Below, piece after piece: positions 7,505 to 15,297 of a stretch of DNA of 36,422 bases (position 1 is its first letter; every line of letters begins with the position of its first letter). The DNA lies in assembly GCA_024636635.1 (NCBI GenBank), contig JAGXGV010000098.1:1-36422 (forward strand). The letters run 5' to 3'. Below the pieces are notes generated by a model, which worked only from the letters and a program-made list of their open reading frames with translations, was not told the origin of the DNA and did no database searches. This stretch comes from Puniceibacterium sp. Its GTDB lineage: Bacteria; Pseudomonadota; Alphaproteobacteria; Rhodobacterales; Rhodobacteraceae. The position numbers and the translations under genes are program-made.

Positions 7505-8008
7505 ATGAACGACCGTCTGCCACATGAAAAAGGGTTTCACGTCAGCTGGGACCAGTTGCACCGCGACGCCCGCGCCCTGGCCTGGCGACTGCAGGATCAC
7601 GGCCCCGCCGATACCGGCTGGCGCGCCGTCGTCGCCATCACCCGCGGCGGCATGACGCCCGCGATGATCGTTGCGCGCGAACTCGACATCCGCACCGTCG
7701 ACACGATTTCGGTGAAAAGCTACAACCACCAGACGCAGGCCGAACCCAAGGTGATCAAATCCCCCGACATGGGCATCGTCGGCGATGGCTCGGGCGTGCT
7801 GATTGTCGATGACCTCGTCGACACCGGCCGCACGCTCGAAGTGGTGCGTCGCCACATGCCCAAGGCCCATGTCGCCACCGTCTATGCCAAACCGATGGGC
7901 AAGCCGATGGTCGATACCTTTGTGACCGAGGTCAGCCAGGACACCTGGATCTTCTTTCCCTGGGACATGGCTTTGCAATACGTGGAACCCTACCGCGGCC
8001 GGGACTGA
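7505..8008 (+). CDS. gpt: Xanthine-guanine phosphoribosyltransferase
   Basis: This 167-residue type I phosphoribosyltransferase should convert xanthine or guanine plus PRPP to XMP or GMP (purine salvage). The PRPP-binding loop [13 protein letters not shown] is at about residues 98-110, and the catalytic segment [13 protein letters not shown] is at about 42-54. The C-terminal FFPWDMA matches the XGPRT family. Length is close to that of E. coli Gpt. GGAG lies about 9 nt before the ATG. Its stop (TGA) overlaps the ATG of the next small ORF (TGATG). Confidence 0.93.
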   Translation: MNDRLPHEKGFHVSWDQLHRDARALAWRLQDHGPADTGWRAVVAITRGGMTPAMIVARELDIRTVDTISVKSYNHQTQAEPKVIKSPDMGIVGDGSGVLIVDDLVDTGRTLEVVRRHMPKAHVATVYAKPMGKPMVDTFVTEVSQDTWIFFPWDMALQYVEPYRGRD

Positions 8009-8163
8009 TGACGCCCGACCTTCAGCCCGTGCTCCACGCGCCCCTGCCCAGCACGCCCCAGCCCCGCACGCTTGTCATTCCCGGCCATCTGTTCCTAGAT
8101 GCTGCGGGGCGCGTCCGTCGGGATCTGCCCCGGATCACCGTCAGACAGGACATTGCCGCATGA
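8008..8163 (+). CDS. Small overlapped ORF, 51 residues, function unknown
   Basis: An ATG at 8008 overlaps the gpt stop (TGATG), and its TGA at 8161-8163 overlaps the aminotransferase ATG at 8160 (ATGA). The intervening 51 codons are open. The product begins [19 protein letters not shown] and ends RRDLPRITVRQDIAA. It is proline-rich at first and basic in its second half, with no signal peptide or membrane segment. I recognise no family. The four-base overlaps on both sides fit translational coupling and suggest it is translated, but a chance open frame in GC-rich DNA is possible. Confidence 0.5.
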   Translation: MTPDLQPVLHAPLPSTPQPRTLVIPGHLFLDAAGRVRRDLPRITVRQDIAA

Positions 8164-9356
8164 CCAGCCGCACCGCCGCCACCTTTCCGCCTCCGGTGAT
8201 GGAAGCCCGCCGCTGGCTCGAGGGTGTGCAATTCGCCGCCGACCGCCCCCTGATCAACGTGAGCCAGGCCGCCCCCGTCGATCCGCCCCCGCCGCAGATG
8301 CGCGCCGCGATGGCCGCCTTTCTCGAAGAGCCGGCGACGCACCTTTACGGCCCCGTTCTGGGCCTGCCCGCCCTGCGCGAGGAACTTGCCGCGCAATGGT
8401 CCGTTCATTACGACGGACCAACCCGCGCCGCGCAGATCGCCATCACCGCAGGTTGCAATCAGGCGTTCGCCGCCACGCTGACTGCGCTCTGCAACGAAGG
8501 CGACGAGGTGATCCTGCCGACGCCCTGGTATTTCAATCACAAGATGTGGCTCGACATGTCCGGCGTCACCTCCGTGCCGCTGCCGACCGGCGCCGACCTG
8601 ATCCCCGACGCGCAGGAGGCCCGCGCCCTAATCACCCCGCGCACCCGCGCCATATCGCTTGTCACGCCGAACAATCCCGGTGGCGTGGAATATCCCGCCG
8701 CGACGCTTCAGGCGTTTTTCGACCTCGCGCGCGAGACGGGCATCAAGCTGCTTGTCGATGAAACCTACCGTGATTTCGACAGTCGCCCCAATCCGCCGCA
8801 TACCCTGCTGCACAACGACAACTGGGACGACACGCTGATCCAGTTCTATTCCTTTTCGAAGGCATACCGCCTGACCGGCCACCGCGTCGGCGCGGTCATC
8901 GCCCACCCGGCGATCCTGGCCGAGATCGAAAAGTTCCAGGACACGGTGGCGATCTGCGCCCCGCAACTGGGCCAGCGTGCCGCGTTTTGGGGGTTGCAGA
9001 ACCTTGGCCAGTGGCTTGCGGGGGAGCGGGCCGAAATCCTCGACCGGCGCGCCGCCATTCTTGACAATATGCCGAAGCTGGCCGAACGGGGCTGGCGGCT
9101 GATGGGCGTCGGTGCCTATTTCGCCTACATTGAACATCCCTTTGCCGAACCTGCGGACCGGCTTGCCCCCAGGCTGGTACACGAGGCCGGGGTACTGGTC
9201 CTGCCCGGCACCATGTTCATGCCCGCAGACGACCCGGACGGCGCGCGCCAGTTCCGCATTGCCTTTGCCAATGTGGATCGCGCCGGAATCGGCCTGCTGT
9301 TCGCGCGGCTCGCCGCGCTTGACTGGCCCCTTGCCCCCCCGCACGTCACCGCATAG
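8160..9356 (+). CDS. PLP-dependent class I/II aminotransferase
   Basis: This 398-residue protein has fold-type I aminotransferase architecture. The PLP-binding Lys is Lys234 in YSFSKAYRLTGHRVG. The TPNNPGGVEYPA segment (about 168-180) and LVDETYRDF (about 198-206) hold the Asn and Asp/Tyr that contact PLP. AITAGCNQAFAATL forms the phosphate-binding region. The substrate cannot be read from the sequence; aspartate/aromatic-type transamination is the family default. The start overlaps the previous small ORF. The ppiD-like gene follows after 39 nt with an AAGGAG ribosome site. Confidence 0.88.
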   Translation: MTSRTAATFPPPVMEARRWLEGVQFAADRPLINVSQAAPVDPPPPQMRAAMAAFLEEPATHLYGPVLGLPALREELAAQWSVHYDGPTRAAQIAITAGCNQAFAATLTALCNEGDEVILPTPWYFNHKMWLDMSGVTSVPLPTGADLIPDAQEARALITPRTRAISLVTPNNPGGVEYPAATLQAFFDLARETGIKLLVDETYRDFDSRPNPPHTLLHNDNWDDTLIQFYSFSKAYRLTGHRVGAVIAHPAILAEIEKFQDTVAICAPQLGQRAAFWGLQNLGQWLAGERAEILDRRAAILDNMPKLAERGWRLMGVGAYFAYIEHPFAEPADRLAPRLVHEAGVLVLPGTMFMPADDPDGARQFRIAFANVDRAGIGLLFARLAALDWPLAPPHVTA

Positions 9357-9395
9357 ACACGGGGGCGTCACGAAACCCGAAGGAGCGCACCATTC

Positions 9396-11243
9396 ATGGC
9401 TTTCAAGGCCCGCAACCTGTCGAAGACCTTTGTCTGGATCATCCTTGTGTTGCTGATCATTGGCCTTGCCGGATTCGGTGCGACGAACCTGTCGGGCACG
9501 ATGCGCAGCGTCGGATCGGTCGGGAACCAGGACATCACGATGGCGTCCTACGGTCGCGCGCTCCAGAACGAGATGCGCGCCTATGAGGCGCAGACCGGAT
9601 CTGCCATGCCGTTTTCGCAGGCCGAACAGTTCGGGCTGCCCCAGCAGGTATTGTCGCAACTGGTCACCGCAAAAGCCTTTGACTATGAGGCCGACCAGAT
9701 GGGCCTGTCCGTCGGTGACGAACAGCTTGCCGCCACGCTGTCGCAGATCCAGGCCTTTCAGGGTCCGGACGGCCAGTTCGACCGCGAAGCCTATCGCTTT
9801 GCGCTACAGAATGCCGGGCTGAGCGAGTCCGAGTTCGAGGATGACATGCGTTCGGAAACCGCGCGCACGATCCTTCAGGGCGCGATCCTGGCAGGCACCT
9901 CCCTGCCTGACACCTATGTGGACACGCTGCTGGCCCATGCCGGGGAAAAGCGCGCCTTTACCTATGCCACGCTTGACGAAAGCAGCCTTCAGACCGGCCT
10001 GCCAGTGCCCACGGACGAAGACCTGCGCACCTATTACGAGGCTAACATTGATCAGTACACCCGGCCCGAAACCAAGGTCATCACTTATGCCTGGATCACG
10101 CCCGCGATGATCCTCGACACTATCGAAGTTGAAGAGGACGCGCTGCGGGCCGCCTATGAAGAGCGCAGCGCGCAATTCAACATCCCCGACAGGCGGCTTG
10201 TGGAACGCCTGGTGTTTTCCGATGACGCCACCGCGCAGGCGGCCCGTGACAGGATCGACACAGGCGAGACGGATTTCGAGACGCTGGTGGCGGAACGCGG
10301 TCTTGACCTTGCCGATGTGGACCTGGGCGATGCCACGATGGAGGCGCTGGGTGCCGCGGGCGAGGATGTCTTTGCCGCCGAGCCCGGCTCGGTGGTGGGA
10401 CCGCTGCCATCCTCGCTTGGGCCGGCCCTGTTCCGGGTCAACGGCGTGTTGCCCGCGCAGAATACCCCATTCGAGGATGCACGCGATCAATTGCGGGATG
10501 AACTGGCGCTCGACCGCGCCCGCCGGGTGATCGAGACGCAGGCGCAAGGCTATGACGACGAAATGGCTGGCGGCGCGACGCTGGAACAGCTTGCCTCGGA
10601 TACCGAGATGCAGCTGGGTCAGCTTGAATGGGCAGGTGAAAGCGCAGATGGCATCGCCGGCTACGACGCCTTCCGCGAGGCAGCGCAGGCGGTGCAGGAC
10701 GGCGATTTCCCTGCCATCGAACCGCTTGGCGACGGTGGCGCCTTTGCCCTGCGCCTGGACGAAGTGCTGCCCGAGGCGCCGCTGCCGTTCGAGGCTGTTT
10801 CGGACCGCGTCCGCACCGGTTGGGATCGCCAGAAGGCCACCGAGGCCCTGACCGAAGCCGCCGAGGCACTGGTGGCCCAGGTCGGGGACGGCCAGACCTT
10901 TGCCGATCTTGGGCTGGACACCACGCAGGAAGCCGGCCTGACGCGCACGGCACAGGTGACAGACCTGCCGCCCGGCCTGTTGTCGGCGGTGTTCGATATG
11001 GAACCCGCGCAGATCCGGGTCCTGCCCGGCAACGGCCAGGTGACGCTGGTGCGCCTGGACGAGGTGCTGCCGGTCGACCCCGAGGCAGAAGAAACCCGGG
11101 AACTGGCCAATCAGCTGCGCGAGCAGGCCGCCAACGATGTCGCACAGGATCTCTACCGCGCGCTTGCGGCGGACATCCAGAACCGGGCCGGTGTGCAGAT
11201 CAACCAGCAGGCGCTGAACGCCGTCCACACACAGATGCAGTGA
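9396..11243 (+). CDS. ppiD: PpiD/SurA-like periplasmic peptidyl-prolyl isomerase (membrane-anchored foldase)
   Basis: This 615-residue protein has one N-terminal membrane anchor (TFVWIILVLLIIGLAGFGA, about residues 11-29) with the bulk predicted in the periplasm. Residues about 35-190 form the SurA-N chaperone region. A parvulin-like rotamase domain lies at about 260-350, but it is divergent, so isomerase activity is not assured. Length and layout match PpiD (E. coli about 620 residues), which helps proteins leaving the Sec translocon. The ATG has AAGGAG about 12 nt upstream. Only 6 nt separate its stop from trpE, so the two are likely cotranscribed, although their functions are not obviously related. 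Confidence 0.88.
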   Translation: MAFKARNLSKTFVWIILVLLIIGLAGFGATNLSGTMRSVGSVGNQDITMASYGRALQNEMRAYEAQTGSAMPFSQAEQFGLPQQVLSQLVTAKAFDYEADQMGLSVGDEQLAATLSQIQAFQGPDGQFDREAYRFALQNAGLSESEFEDDMRSETARTILQGAILAGTSLPDTYVDTLLAHAGEKRAFTYATLDESSLQTGLPVPTDEDLRTYYEANIDQYTRPETKVITYAWITPAMILDTIEVEEDALRAAYEERSAQFNIPDRRLVERLVFSDDATAQAARDRIDTGETDFETLVAERGLDLADVDLGDATMEALGAAGEDVFAAEPGSVVGPLPSSLGPALFRVNGVLPAQNTPFEDARDQLRDELALDRARRVIETQAQGYDDEMAGGATLEQLASDTEMQLGQLEWAGESADGIAGYDAFREAAQAVQDGDFPAIEPLGDGGAFALRLDEVLPEAPLPFEAVSDRVRTGWDRQKATEALTEAAEALVAQVGDGQTFADLGLDTTQEAGLTRTAQVTDLPPGLLSAVFDMEPAQIRVLPGNGQVTLVRLDEVLPVDPEAEETRELANQLREQAANDVAQDLYRALAADIQNRAGVQINQQALNAVHTQMQ

Positions 11244-11249
11244 CCCGAC

Positions 11250-12761
11250 ATGGCCCTCACTCCGGATTTCGACAGCTTCTCAAAAGCCTATGAGGTCGGC
11301 CAGAGTCAGGTCGTCTATGCCCGCCTGGCCGCCGATCTCGACACCCCCGTTTCGCTGATGCTCAAGCTGACGGGGGCGGCCAAGGATGCCTTCATGCTGG
11401 AATCCGTCACCGGAGGCGAGGTGCGCGGACGTTATTCCATCATCGGCATGAAGCCCGACCTGATCTGGCAGTGCCACGGCGCCACGGCCCGGCTGAACCG
11501 GCAGGCGCGCTACGACCCCGATGCCTATGTGCTGCAGGACGGCGATCCGCTGGCTTTGCTGCGCAGCCTGATCGCAGAGTCGCGCATCGCCCTGCCCGAG
11601 GATCTGCCACAGGCCGCCGCCGGGCTGTTCGGCTATCTCGGATACGACATGATCCGGCTCGTCGAACACCTGCCGGACGTGAATCCCGACCCGCTGGGTC
11701 TGCCGGACGCCGTTATGATGCGGCCCTCGGTGGTGGCGGTGCTGGACGGGGTCAAGGGCGAAGTGACGGTGGTCTCGCCCGCCTGGGTGAACGACGGCCT
11801 GTCGGCCCGCGCCGCCTATGCCCAGGCTGCCGAGCGCGTGATGGACGCGATGCGCGATCTCGAACGCGCCTTGCCCCAGGCCAGCCGCGATCTGGGCGAG
11901 GCGCAGGAAGCCGCACCGCCCATCAGCAACTTCAGCCACGAGGGCTACAAGGCCGCAGTGGAAAAGGCCAAGGACTACATCCGCAAGGGCGACATCTTCC
12001 AGGTGGTGCCTTCGCAGCGCTGGACGCAGGACTTTGCGCTGCCGCCCTTCACGCTCTACCGCTCGCTGCGCCGCACCAATCCGTCGCCGTTCATGTTCTA
12101 TTTCAACTTCGGTGGCTTCCAGGTCATCGGCGCCAGCCCCGAAATCCTTGTCCGTGTCTTCGGACACGAGGTGACGATCCGCCCCATTGCCGGCACACGG
12201 CCAAGGGGCGCCACCCCGGCCGAGGACCGCGCCAACGAGCTGGACCTGCTGGCCGACAAGAAGGAACTGGCCGAACACCTGATGCTGCTGGACCTGGGAC
12301 GCAACGACACCGGCAAGGTCAGCAAGATCGGCACGGTGAAACCGACCGAACAGTTCATCATCGAACGCTACAGCCACGTGATGCACATCGTATCCAACGT
12401 CACCGGCGAATTGGCGAGCGATCAGGACGCCCTCTCGGCCTTCTTCGCAGGCATGCCCGCGGGCACGGTCTCGGGCGCGCCCAAGGTCCGGGCCATGCAG
12501 ATCATCGACGAGCTCGAGCCGGAAAAACGCGGCGTCTATGGTGGCGGCGTCGGTTATTTCAGCGCGGGCGGCGACATGGACATGTGCATCGCCCTGCGCA
12601 CGGCGATCCTGAAGGACCAAAAGCTCTACATCCAGGCGGGCGGCGGCGTGGTCTATGACAGTGACCCGGAAGCCGAGTATCAGGAAACAGTGCACAAATC
12701 CAACGCCATCCGCCGCGCGGCCGCCGACGCGGCGCGCTTTGCCGCAAGCGGCAATTCCTGA
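11250..12761 (+). CDS. trpE: Anthranilate synthase component I
   Basis: This 503-residue enzyme should convert chorismate to anthranilate with ammonia supplied by TrpG, the first step of tryptophan synthesis. The C-terminal chorismate-binding domain has IRPIAGTRPRG, LDLGRNDTGKVS, YSHVMHIVSNVTGEL, AGMPAGTVSGAPKVRAM and GVYGGGVGYFS, the standard TrpE signatures. The N-terminal region has FMLESV (about residues 49-54), equivalent to the LLES tryptophan feedback site. No trpG, trpD or trpC is in the window. No leader peptide rich in Trp codons is visible in the 6-nt gap before it, so transcription probably comes through ppiD. A strong inverted repeat follows. Confidence 0.96.
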   Translation: MALTPDFDSFSKAYEVGQSQVVYARLAADLDTPVSLMLKLTGAAKDAFMLESVTGGEVRGRYSIIGMKPDLIWQCHGATARLNRQARYDPDAYVLQDGDPLALLRSLIAESRIALPEDLPQAAAGLFGYLGYDMIRLVEHLPDVNPDPLGLPDAVMMRPSVVAVLDGVKGEVTVVSPAWVNDGLSARAAYAQAAERVMDAMRDLERALPQASRDLGEAQEAAPPISNFSHEGYKAAVEKAKDYIRKGDIFQVVPSQRWTQDFALPPFTLYRSLRRTNPSPFMFYFNFGGFQVIGASPEILVRVFGHEVTIRPIAGTRPRGATPAEDRANELDLLADKKELAEHLMLLDLGRNDTGKVSKIGTVKPTEQFIIERYSHVMHIVSNVTGELASDQDALSAFFAGMPAGTVSGAPKVRAMQIIDELEPEKRGVYGGGVGYFSAGGDMDMCIALRTAILKDQKLYIQAGGGVVYDSDPEAEYQETVHKSNAIRRAAADAARFAASGNS

Positions 12762-12791
12762 ACGCGGGGAAAGAACTTCTTGCCTCCGGCG

Positions 12792-12855
12792 GGGATATTT
12801 GAAACCCGGAGAACACAGGAGCCGCGCCCCATATTCTCCGGGTTTCAAATATCCC
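12792..12855. terminator. 22-bp perfect inverted repeat, bidirectional terminator candidate
   Basis: The left arm 12792-12813 and right arm 12834-12855 are perfect reverse complements over 22 bp (gggatatttgaaacccgg... paired with ...ccgggtttcaaatatccc), with a 20-nt loop. It lies between the convergent trpE and sufE genes, 30 nt past the trpE stop. There is no long T run, so termination by pausing or Rho or RNA 3'-end protection are alternatives. The left arm is preceded by gcctccggcg, part of the dispersed repeat family described at 15237. Confidence 0.65.
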
Positions 12856-12885
12856 GGGGAGCGTGAGGGGTCGGCCCCTCACTCC
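12846..12885. repeat. Dispersed intergenic repeat copy with gtgagggg hairpin
   Basis: Positions 12846-12885 match 15250-15289 over 40 nt with only three mismatches. Both contain cccggggagcgtgagggg, then a short loop, then cccctcactcc. Here gtgagggg (12863-12870) and cccctcac (12875-12882) form an 8-bp stem with loop tcgg. The two mismatches inside the loop leave the stem intact, which hints at conserved structure. Confidence 0.8.
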
Positions 12886-12913
12886 TGTCCGCCCCACATG
12901 TACCGACGCCCGT

Positions 12914-13324
12914 TCAGACCGCCCCGGCGGCCTGCGCGCGGATGCGTTCGATCATCGCGGTCAGCCCGTTGGAGCGTTGCGCCGACAGATGATCGTTCAG
13001 CCCGAGCCGCCCAAGTTCCACGCGGGCATCCACCCTGCCGACCTCTGACACGGGCAGCCCGTCATAGAGCCGGTGCAACACTGCGATCAGGCCCCGCACG
13101 ATCATCGCATCGCTGTCGCCTTGAAAATGATAGGTGCCCGCATTGATCCCGGGATGCAGCCAGACCTGGCTGGCGCAACCGTCCACCTTTGTGGCGGGCA
13201 CCTTCAGCGCATCCGGCAGAGGTTCCATCGCCTTGCCAAGCTCGATCACGTGGCGGTACCGGTCCTCCCAGTCTTCAAGGAATTCGAAATCCCCGACCAC
13301 TTCCTCGAACGCTGCCTGCGCCAT
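12914..13324 (-). CDS. sufE: Cysteine desulfurase sulfur acceptor SufE
   Basis: This 136-residue protein should accept persulfide sulfur from the cysteine desulfurase SufS and pass it to SufBCD for iron-sulfur cluster assembly. The active cysteine is Cys50 in KVDGCASQVWL, matching E. coli SufE Cys51. The FEFLEDWEDRYRHVIELG start and the NDHLSAQRSNGL tail are typical. Length is normal. No other suf gene is in the window. The ATG is preceded by a 15-nt AG dinucleotide run serving as the purine-rich ribosome site (see 13329). Confidence 0.93.
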   Translation of the reverse strand: MAQAAFEEVVGDFEFLEDWEDRYRHVIELGKAMEPLPDALKVPATKVDGCASQVWLHPGINAGTYHFQGDSDAMIVRGLIAVLHRLYDGLPVSEVGRVDARVELGRLGLNDHLSAQRSNGLTAMIERIRAQAAGAV

Positions 13325-13328
13325 GTCG

Positions 13329-13343
13329 TCTCTCTCTCTCTCT
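13329..13343 (-). repeat. (AG)n simple repeat at the sufE ribosome-binding position
   Basis: On the plus strand this reads (TC)7T; on the minus strand it is a run of alternating A and G ending 4 nt before the sufE ATG. It occupies the Shine-Dalgarno position and no other purine-rich site is present there. Dinucleotide runs change length by slippage, which would shift ribosome-site spacing rather than the reading frame. Confidence 0.75.
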
Positions 13344-13461
13344 GCTGTGCATGCCAGACAGACCTAGGCTCGGTCCGCACAAAGATCCACCCCGCCGAGA
13401 GGCTTTTCAACCGGCACGGACTGCGCTATCCCTCGTGAGGCAGGCAAAAGGCAGCAGTTCC

Positions 13462-13974
13462 ATGGTCAAACCCCTCATGATCCTGACGGTTTCAGCGGTT
13501 CTGCTGAGCAGTTGCGCCACCGTGCGCGACTCGCGCGTCAATCCGTTCAACTGGTTCGGCAGCGCCCGTTCCCAGCCCGTTGCAGTCCAGAGCGACGGCG
13601 CTGCGGTCAACCCGCTCATCCCGGACCGGCGCCGCAACCTGCTGACCACCAGGAGACCGGTCGGCCCCTATCAGGGCCAGCCAATCGCCGAAGTGTCCGA
13701 GCTGCTGGTCGAACGCCGCCCGGGCGGTGCGATCATTCGCGCCAGCGGCGTGGCCGACAGCGCGGGTCCCTTCGACGTGCGCCTGATCCCGCTGGCGGAT
13801 GAGCCCGGAACGCTTGCCTACATGCTCGGCGCGCTGCAGGCGCCGGGACCACGCACCACAAGCGCCTGGGCGCGCACCGTGACCGCGGCGGTCTGGTTGA
13901 CAGATCAAGAGCTGGCCGGAATCAGCGCCATCCGCGTCGTGGGCCGCAGCAATCAGATGGTCACCGCCCGCTAG
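13462..13974 (+). CDS. Putative lipoprotein, Rhodobacterales-type (VRDSRVNPFNWFG)
   Basis: This 170-residue protein begins MVKPLMILTVSAVLLSSC, a lipoprotein signal peptide with lipobox LSSC and acceptor Cys18. The longer open frame reaches back to 13189, but only the ATG at 13462 gives a signal peptide; upstream sequence is antisense to sufE. After the cysteine comes TVRDSRVNPFNWFG, a motif I associate with short lipoproteins of Rhodobacterales. The remainder (residues 75-170) is a mixed alpha/beta region with VERRPGGAIIRASG and AWARTVTAAVWLTDQEL and no recognisable catalytic motif. It is probably anchored in the outer or inner membrane; function unknown. Confidence 0.8.
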   Translation: MVKPLMILTVSAVLLSSCATVRDSRVNPFNWFGSARSQPVAVQSDGAAVNPLIPDRRRNLLTTRRPVGPYQGQPIAEVSELLVERRPGGAIIRASGVADSAGPFDVRLIPLADEPGTLAYMLGALQAPGPRTTSAWARTVTAAVWLTDQELAGISAIRVVGRSNQMVTAR

Positions 13975-14002
13975 GGCATGTGGCCTCTTTTTGGATTCAG
14001 GC

Positions 14003-14064
14003 ATTCACCTGCGCGGGTAAGGCAGCGTTTGCAGAGCACAAGGCGCGCCCCCGCGCCGGTGAAT
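14003..14064. terminator. 15-bp imperfect inverted repeat between convergent genes
   Basis: Arms 14003-14017 (attcacctgcgcggg) and 14050-14064 (cccgcgccggtgaat) pair with one mismatch across a 32-nt loop. It sits 28 nt past the lipoprotein stop, facing the convergent patatin gene. There is no T run. The rest of 13975-14181 holds no feature I can see. Confidence 0.4.
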
Positions 14065-14181
14065 CAAACTGAACGCGTCACGCACTAGCCAGGAAGCGCC
14101 TGACCGACACCATGCCCTGAACCGGCAGGAGCGCTGGCACGGTTGCGCGCTCAGACAGAGGTGCGCTCTTCCACGTCGCCC

Positions 14182-15228
14182 TCAGCTGAACATCTTGCGC
14201 AGATCCGCTGTCTGTCGCAGATTTATGTCGCCCCAGTGGTCCCGCAGGAACGTACCTGCCGCCCGGCGTCCCGCAGCCTTGAGCTGGGCCAGCACCGATG
14301 CCACCGGGATCGTCTTGGTGGCCACCGAAAGGTCGTTCATCAGATCGTCATCCGCGATCATGTGCACCAGCACCTGCTTCATTGCCCCCTGCGGCATGGT
14401 GCCCTGCGCCAGCAGGCGCTGAACGAAGTCGATGGCGCGCAACTCCCGTAGCAGAGATGAATTGAAGCTGATCTCGTTGATCCTGTTCTGGATCTCCGAG
14501 GCGGTGACGGGCAAGGCATCGCGCACCAGCGGATTGATGTTGATCACGACGATGTCGTCCGGCAATTGCGGCGCGTAAAGCGGAAAAAGGGCCGGATTGC
14601 CGGTATACCCCCCGTCCCAGAACGCCTCTACCAGACCGGTCTCAGGATCCTCGACCTCGACCGCCTGGAACAGCGTCGGCAGGCAGGCCGACGCCATGAT
14701 CGATGCCGTGGTGATTCGGTCGCCGGTAAAGACGCGCACCTTGCCATCGCGGACATTGGTTGCACAGATGTGCAGTTCCGGCCCTGCGACGGAACAGACT
14801 TGGTCAAATCTGAGGTGGCTGACGATCGGGTCCAGCGGATTGCGGTAGAGCGGCCCCCAGACATAAGGCGACAGGCTGCGCGCCAGGGATTCACCGAAAA
14901 GATAGGGCAGCGACAGCGACAGCCCCTGGCTGACAAAGGCAGGCTCGGGCATCCAGGCGTTCAGCCACTCCGGCAGACCCGGATGCTCGATCGCGCCGAT
15001 CTGGCCCCAGAGCCACTCGAGATTGTCCCGCGCCCCTTCGGCCCCGCCGGTCATCAGCCCGGCCTTGAGCGCCGCGCCATTGAGTGCCCCGGCAGAGGTG
15101 CCCGAGATGGCGGCAATCTCAATCCCGTCGTCCTCCAGCAGGCGGTCAAGCACGCCCCAGGTAAATGCGCCATGCGCGCCGCCGCCCTGAAGCGCCAGAT
15201 TGATCCGTTTCTTTTCCACCCGCGCCAA
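14182..15228 (-). CDS. Patatin-like phospholipase
   Basis: This 348-residue serine hydrolase has a complete patatin catalytic set: oxyanion loop GGGAHG at residues 15-20, nucleophile Ser45 in GTSAG (43-47) and Asp205 in DGGYTGN. By family it hydrolyses acyl esters such as phospholipids. No signal peptide is seen, so it should be cytoplasmic or membrane-associated. It lies directly after the 3-hydroxybutyrate dehydrogenase gene on the same strand, which suggests a link to polyhydroxybutyrate granules or lipid turnover (inference). The 69-nt gap contains a dispersed repeat that may cut transcription between them. The C-terminal region (about 250-348) is helical and probably non-catalytic. Confidence 0.9.
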   Translation of the reverse strand: MARVEKKRINLALQGGGAHGAFTWGVLDRLLEDDGIEIAAISGTSAGALNGAALKAGLMTGGAEGARDNLEWLWGQIGAIEHPGLPEWLNAWMPEPAFVSQGLSLSLPYLFGESLARSLSPYVWGPLYRNPLDPIVSHLRFDQVCSVAGPELHICATNVRDGKVRVFTGDRITTASIMASACLPTLFQAVEVEDPETGLVEAFWDGGYTGNPALFPLYAPQLPDDIVVININPLVRDALPVTASEIQNRINEISFNSSLLRELRAIDFVQRLLAQGTMPQGAMKQVLVHMIADDDLMNDLSVATKTIPVASVLAQLKAAGRRAAGTFLRDHWGDINLRQTADLRKMFS

Positions 15229-15236
15229 ACCCTGTC

Positions 15237-15289
15237 CTTCTTCTTTTTACAAATACCCCGGGGAGCGTGAGGGGCTGGCCCCTCACTCC
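15237..15289. repeat. Dispersed intergenic repeat copy with hairpin
   Basis: This element starts cttcttcttttt and continues aaataccccggggagcgtg. Within it gtgagggg (15267-15274) and cccctcac (15279-15286) form a perfect 8-bp stem with loop ctgg. The 40 nt at 15250-15289 match 12846-12885 with three mismatches, and the first part matches 4416-4440. It fills the gap between bdhA and the patatin gene. Family resemblance to intergenic elements common in Rhodobacterales genomes is recalled, not checked. Confidence 0.8.
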
Positions 15290-15297
15290 GGCAGGTG

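Noticed and set aside
6632-7978. A 448-codon minus-strand open frame opposite fabI and gpt
   Set aside because: Both plus-strand genes have complete catalytic motifs; the antisense product has none.
11280-12848. A 522-codon minus-strand open frame opposite trpE
   Set aside because: It is antisense to an intact anthranilate synthase gene and runs into the terminator repeat.
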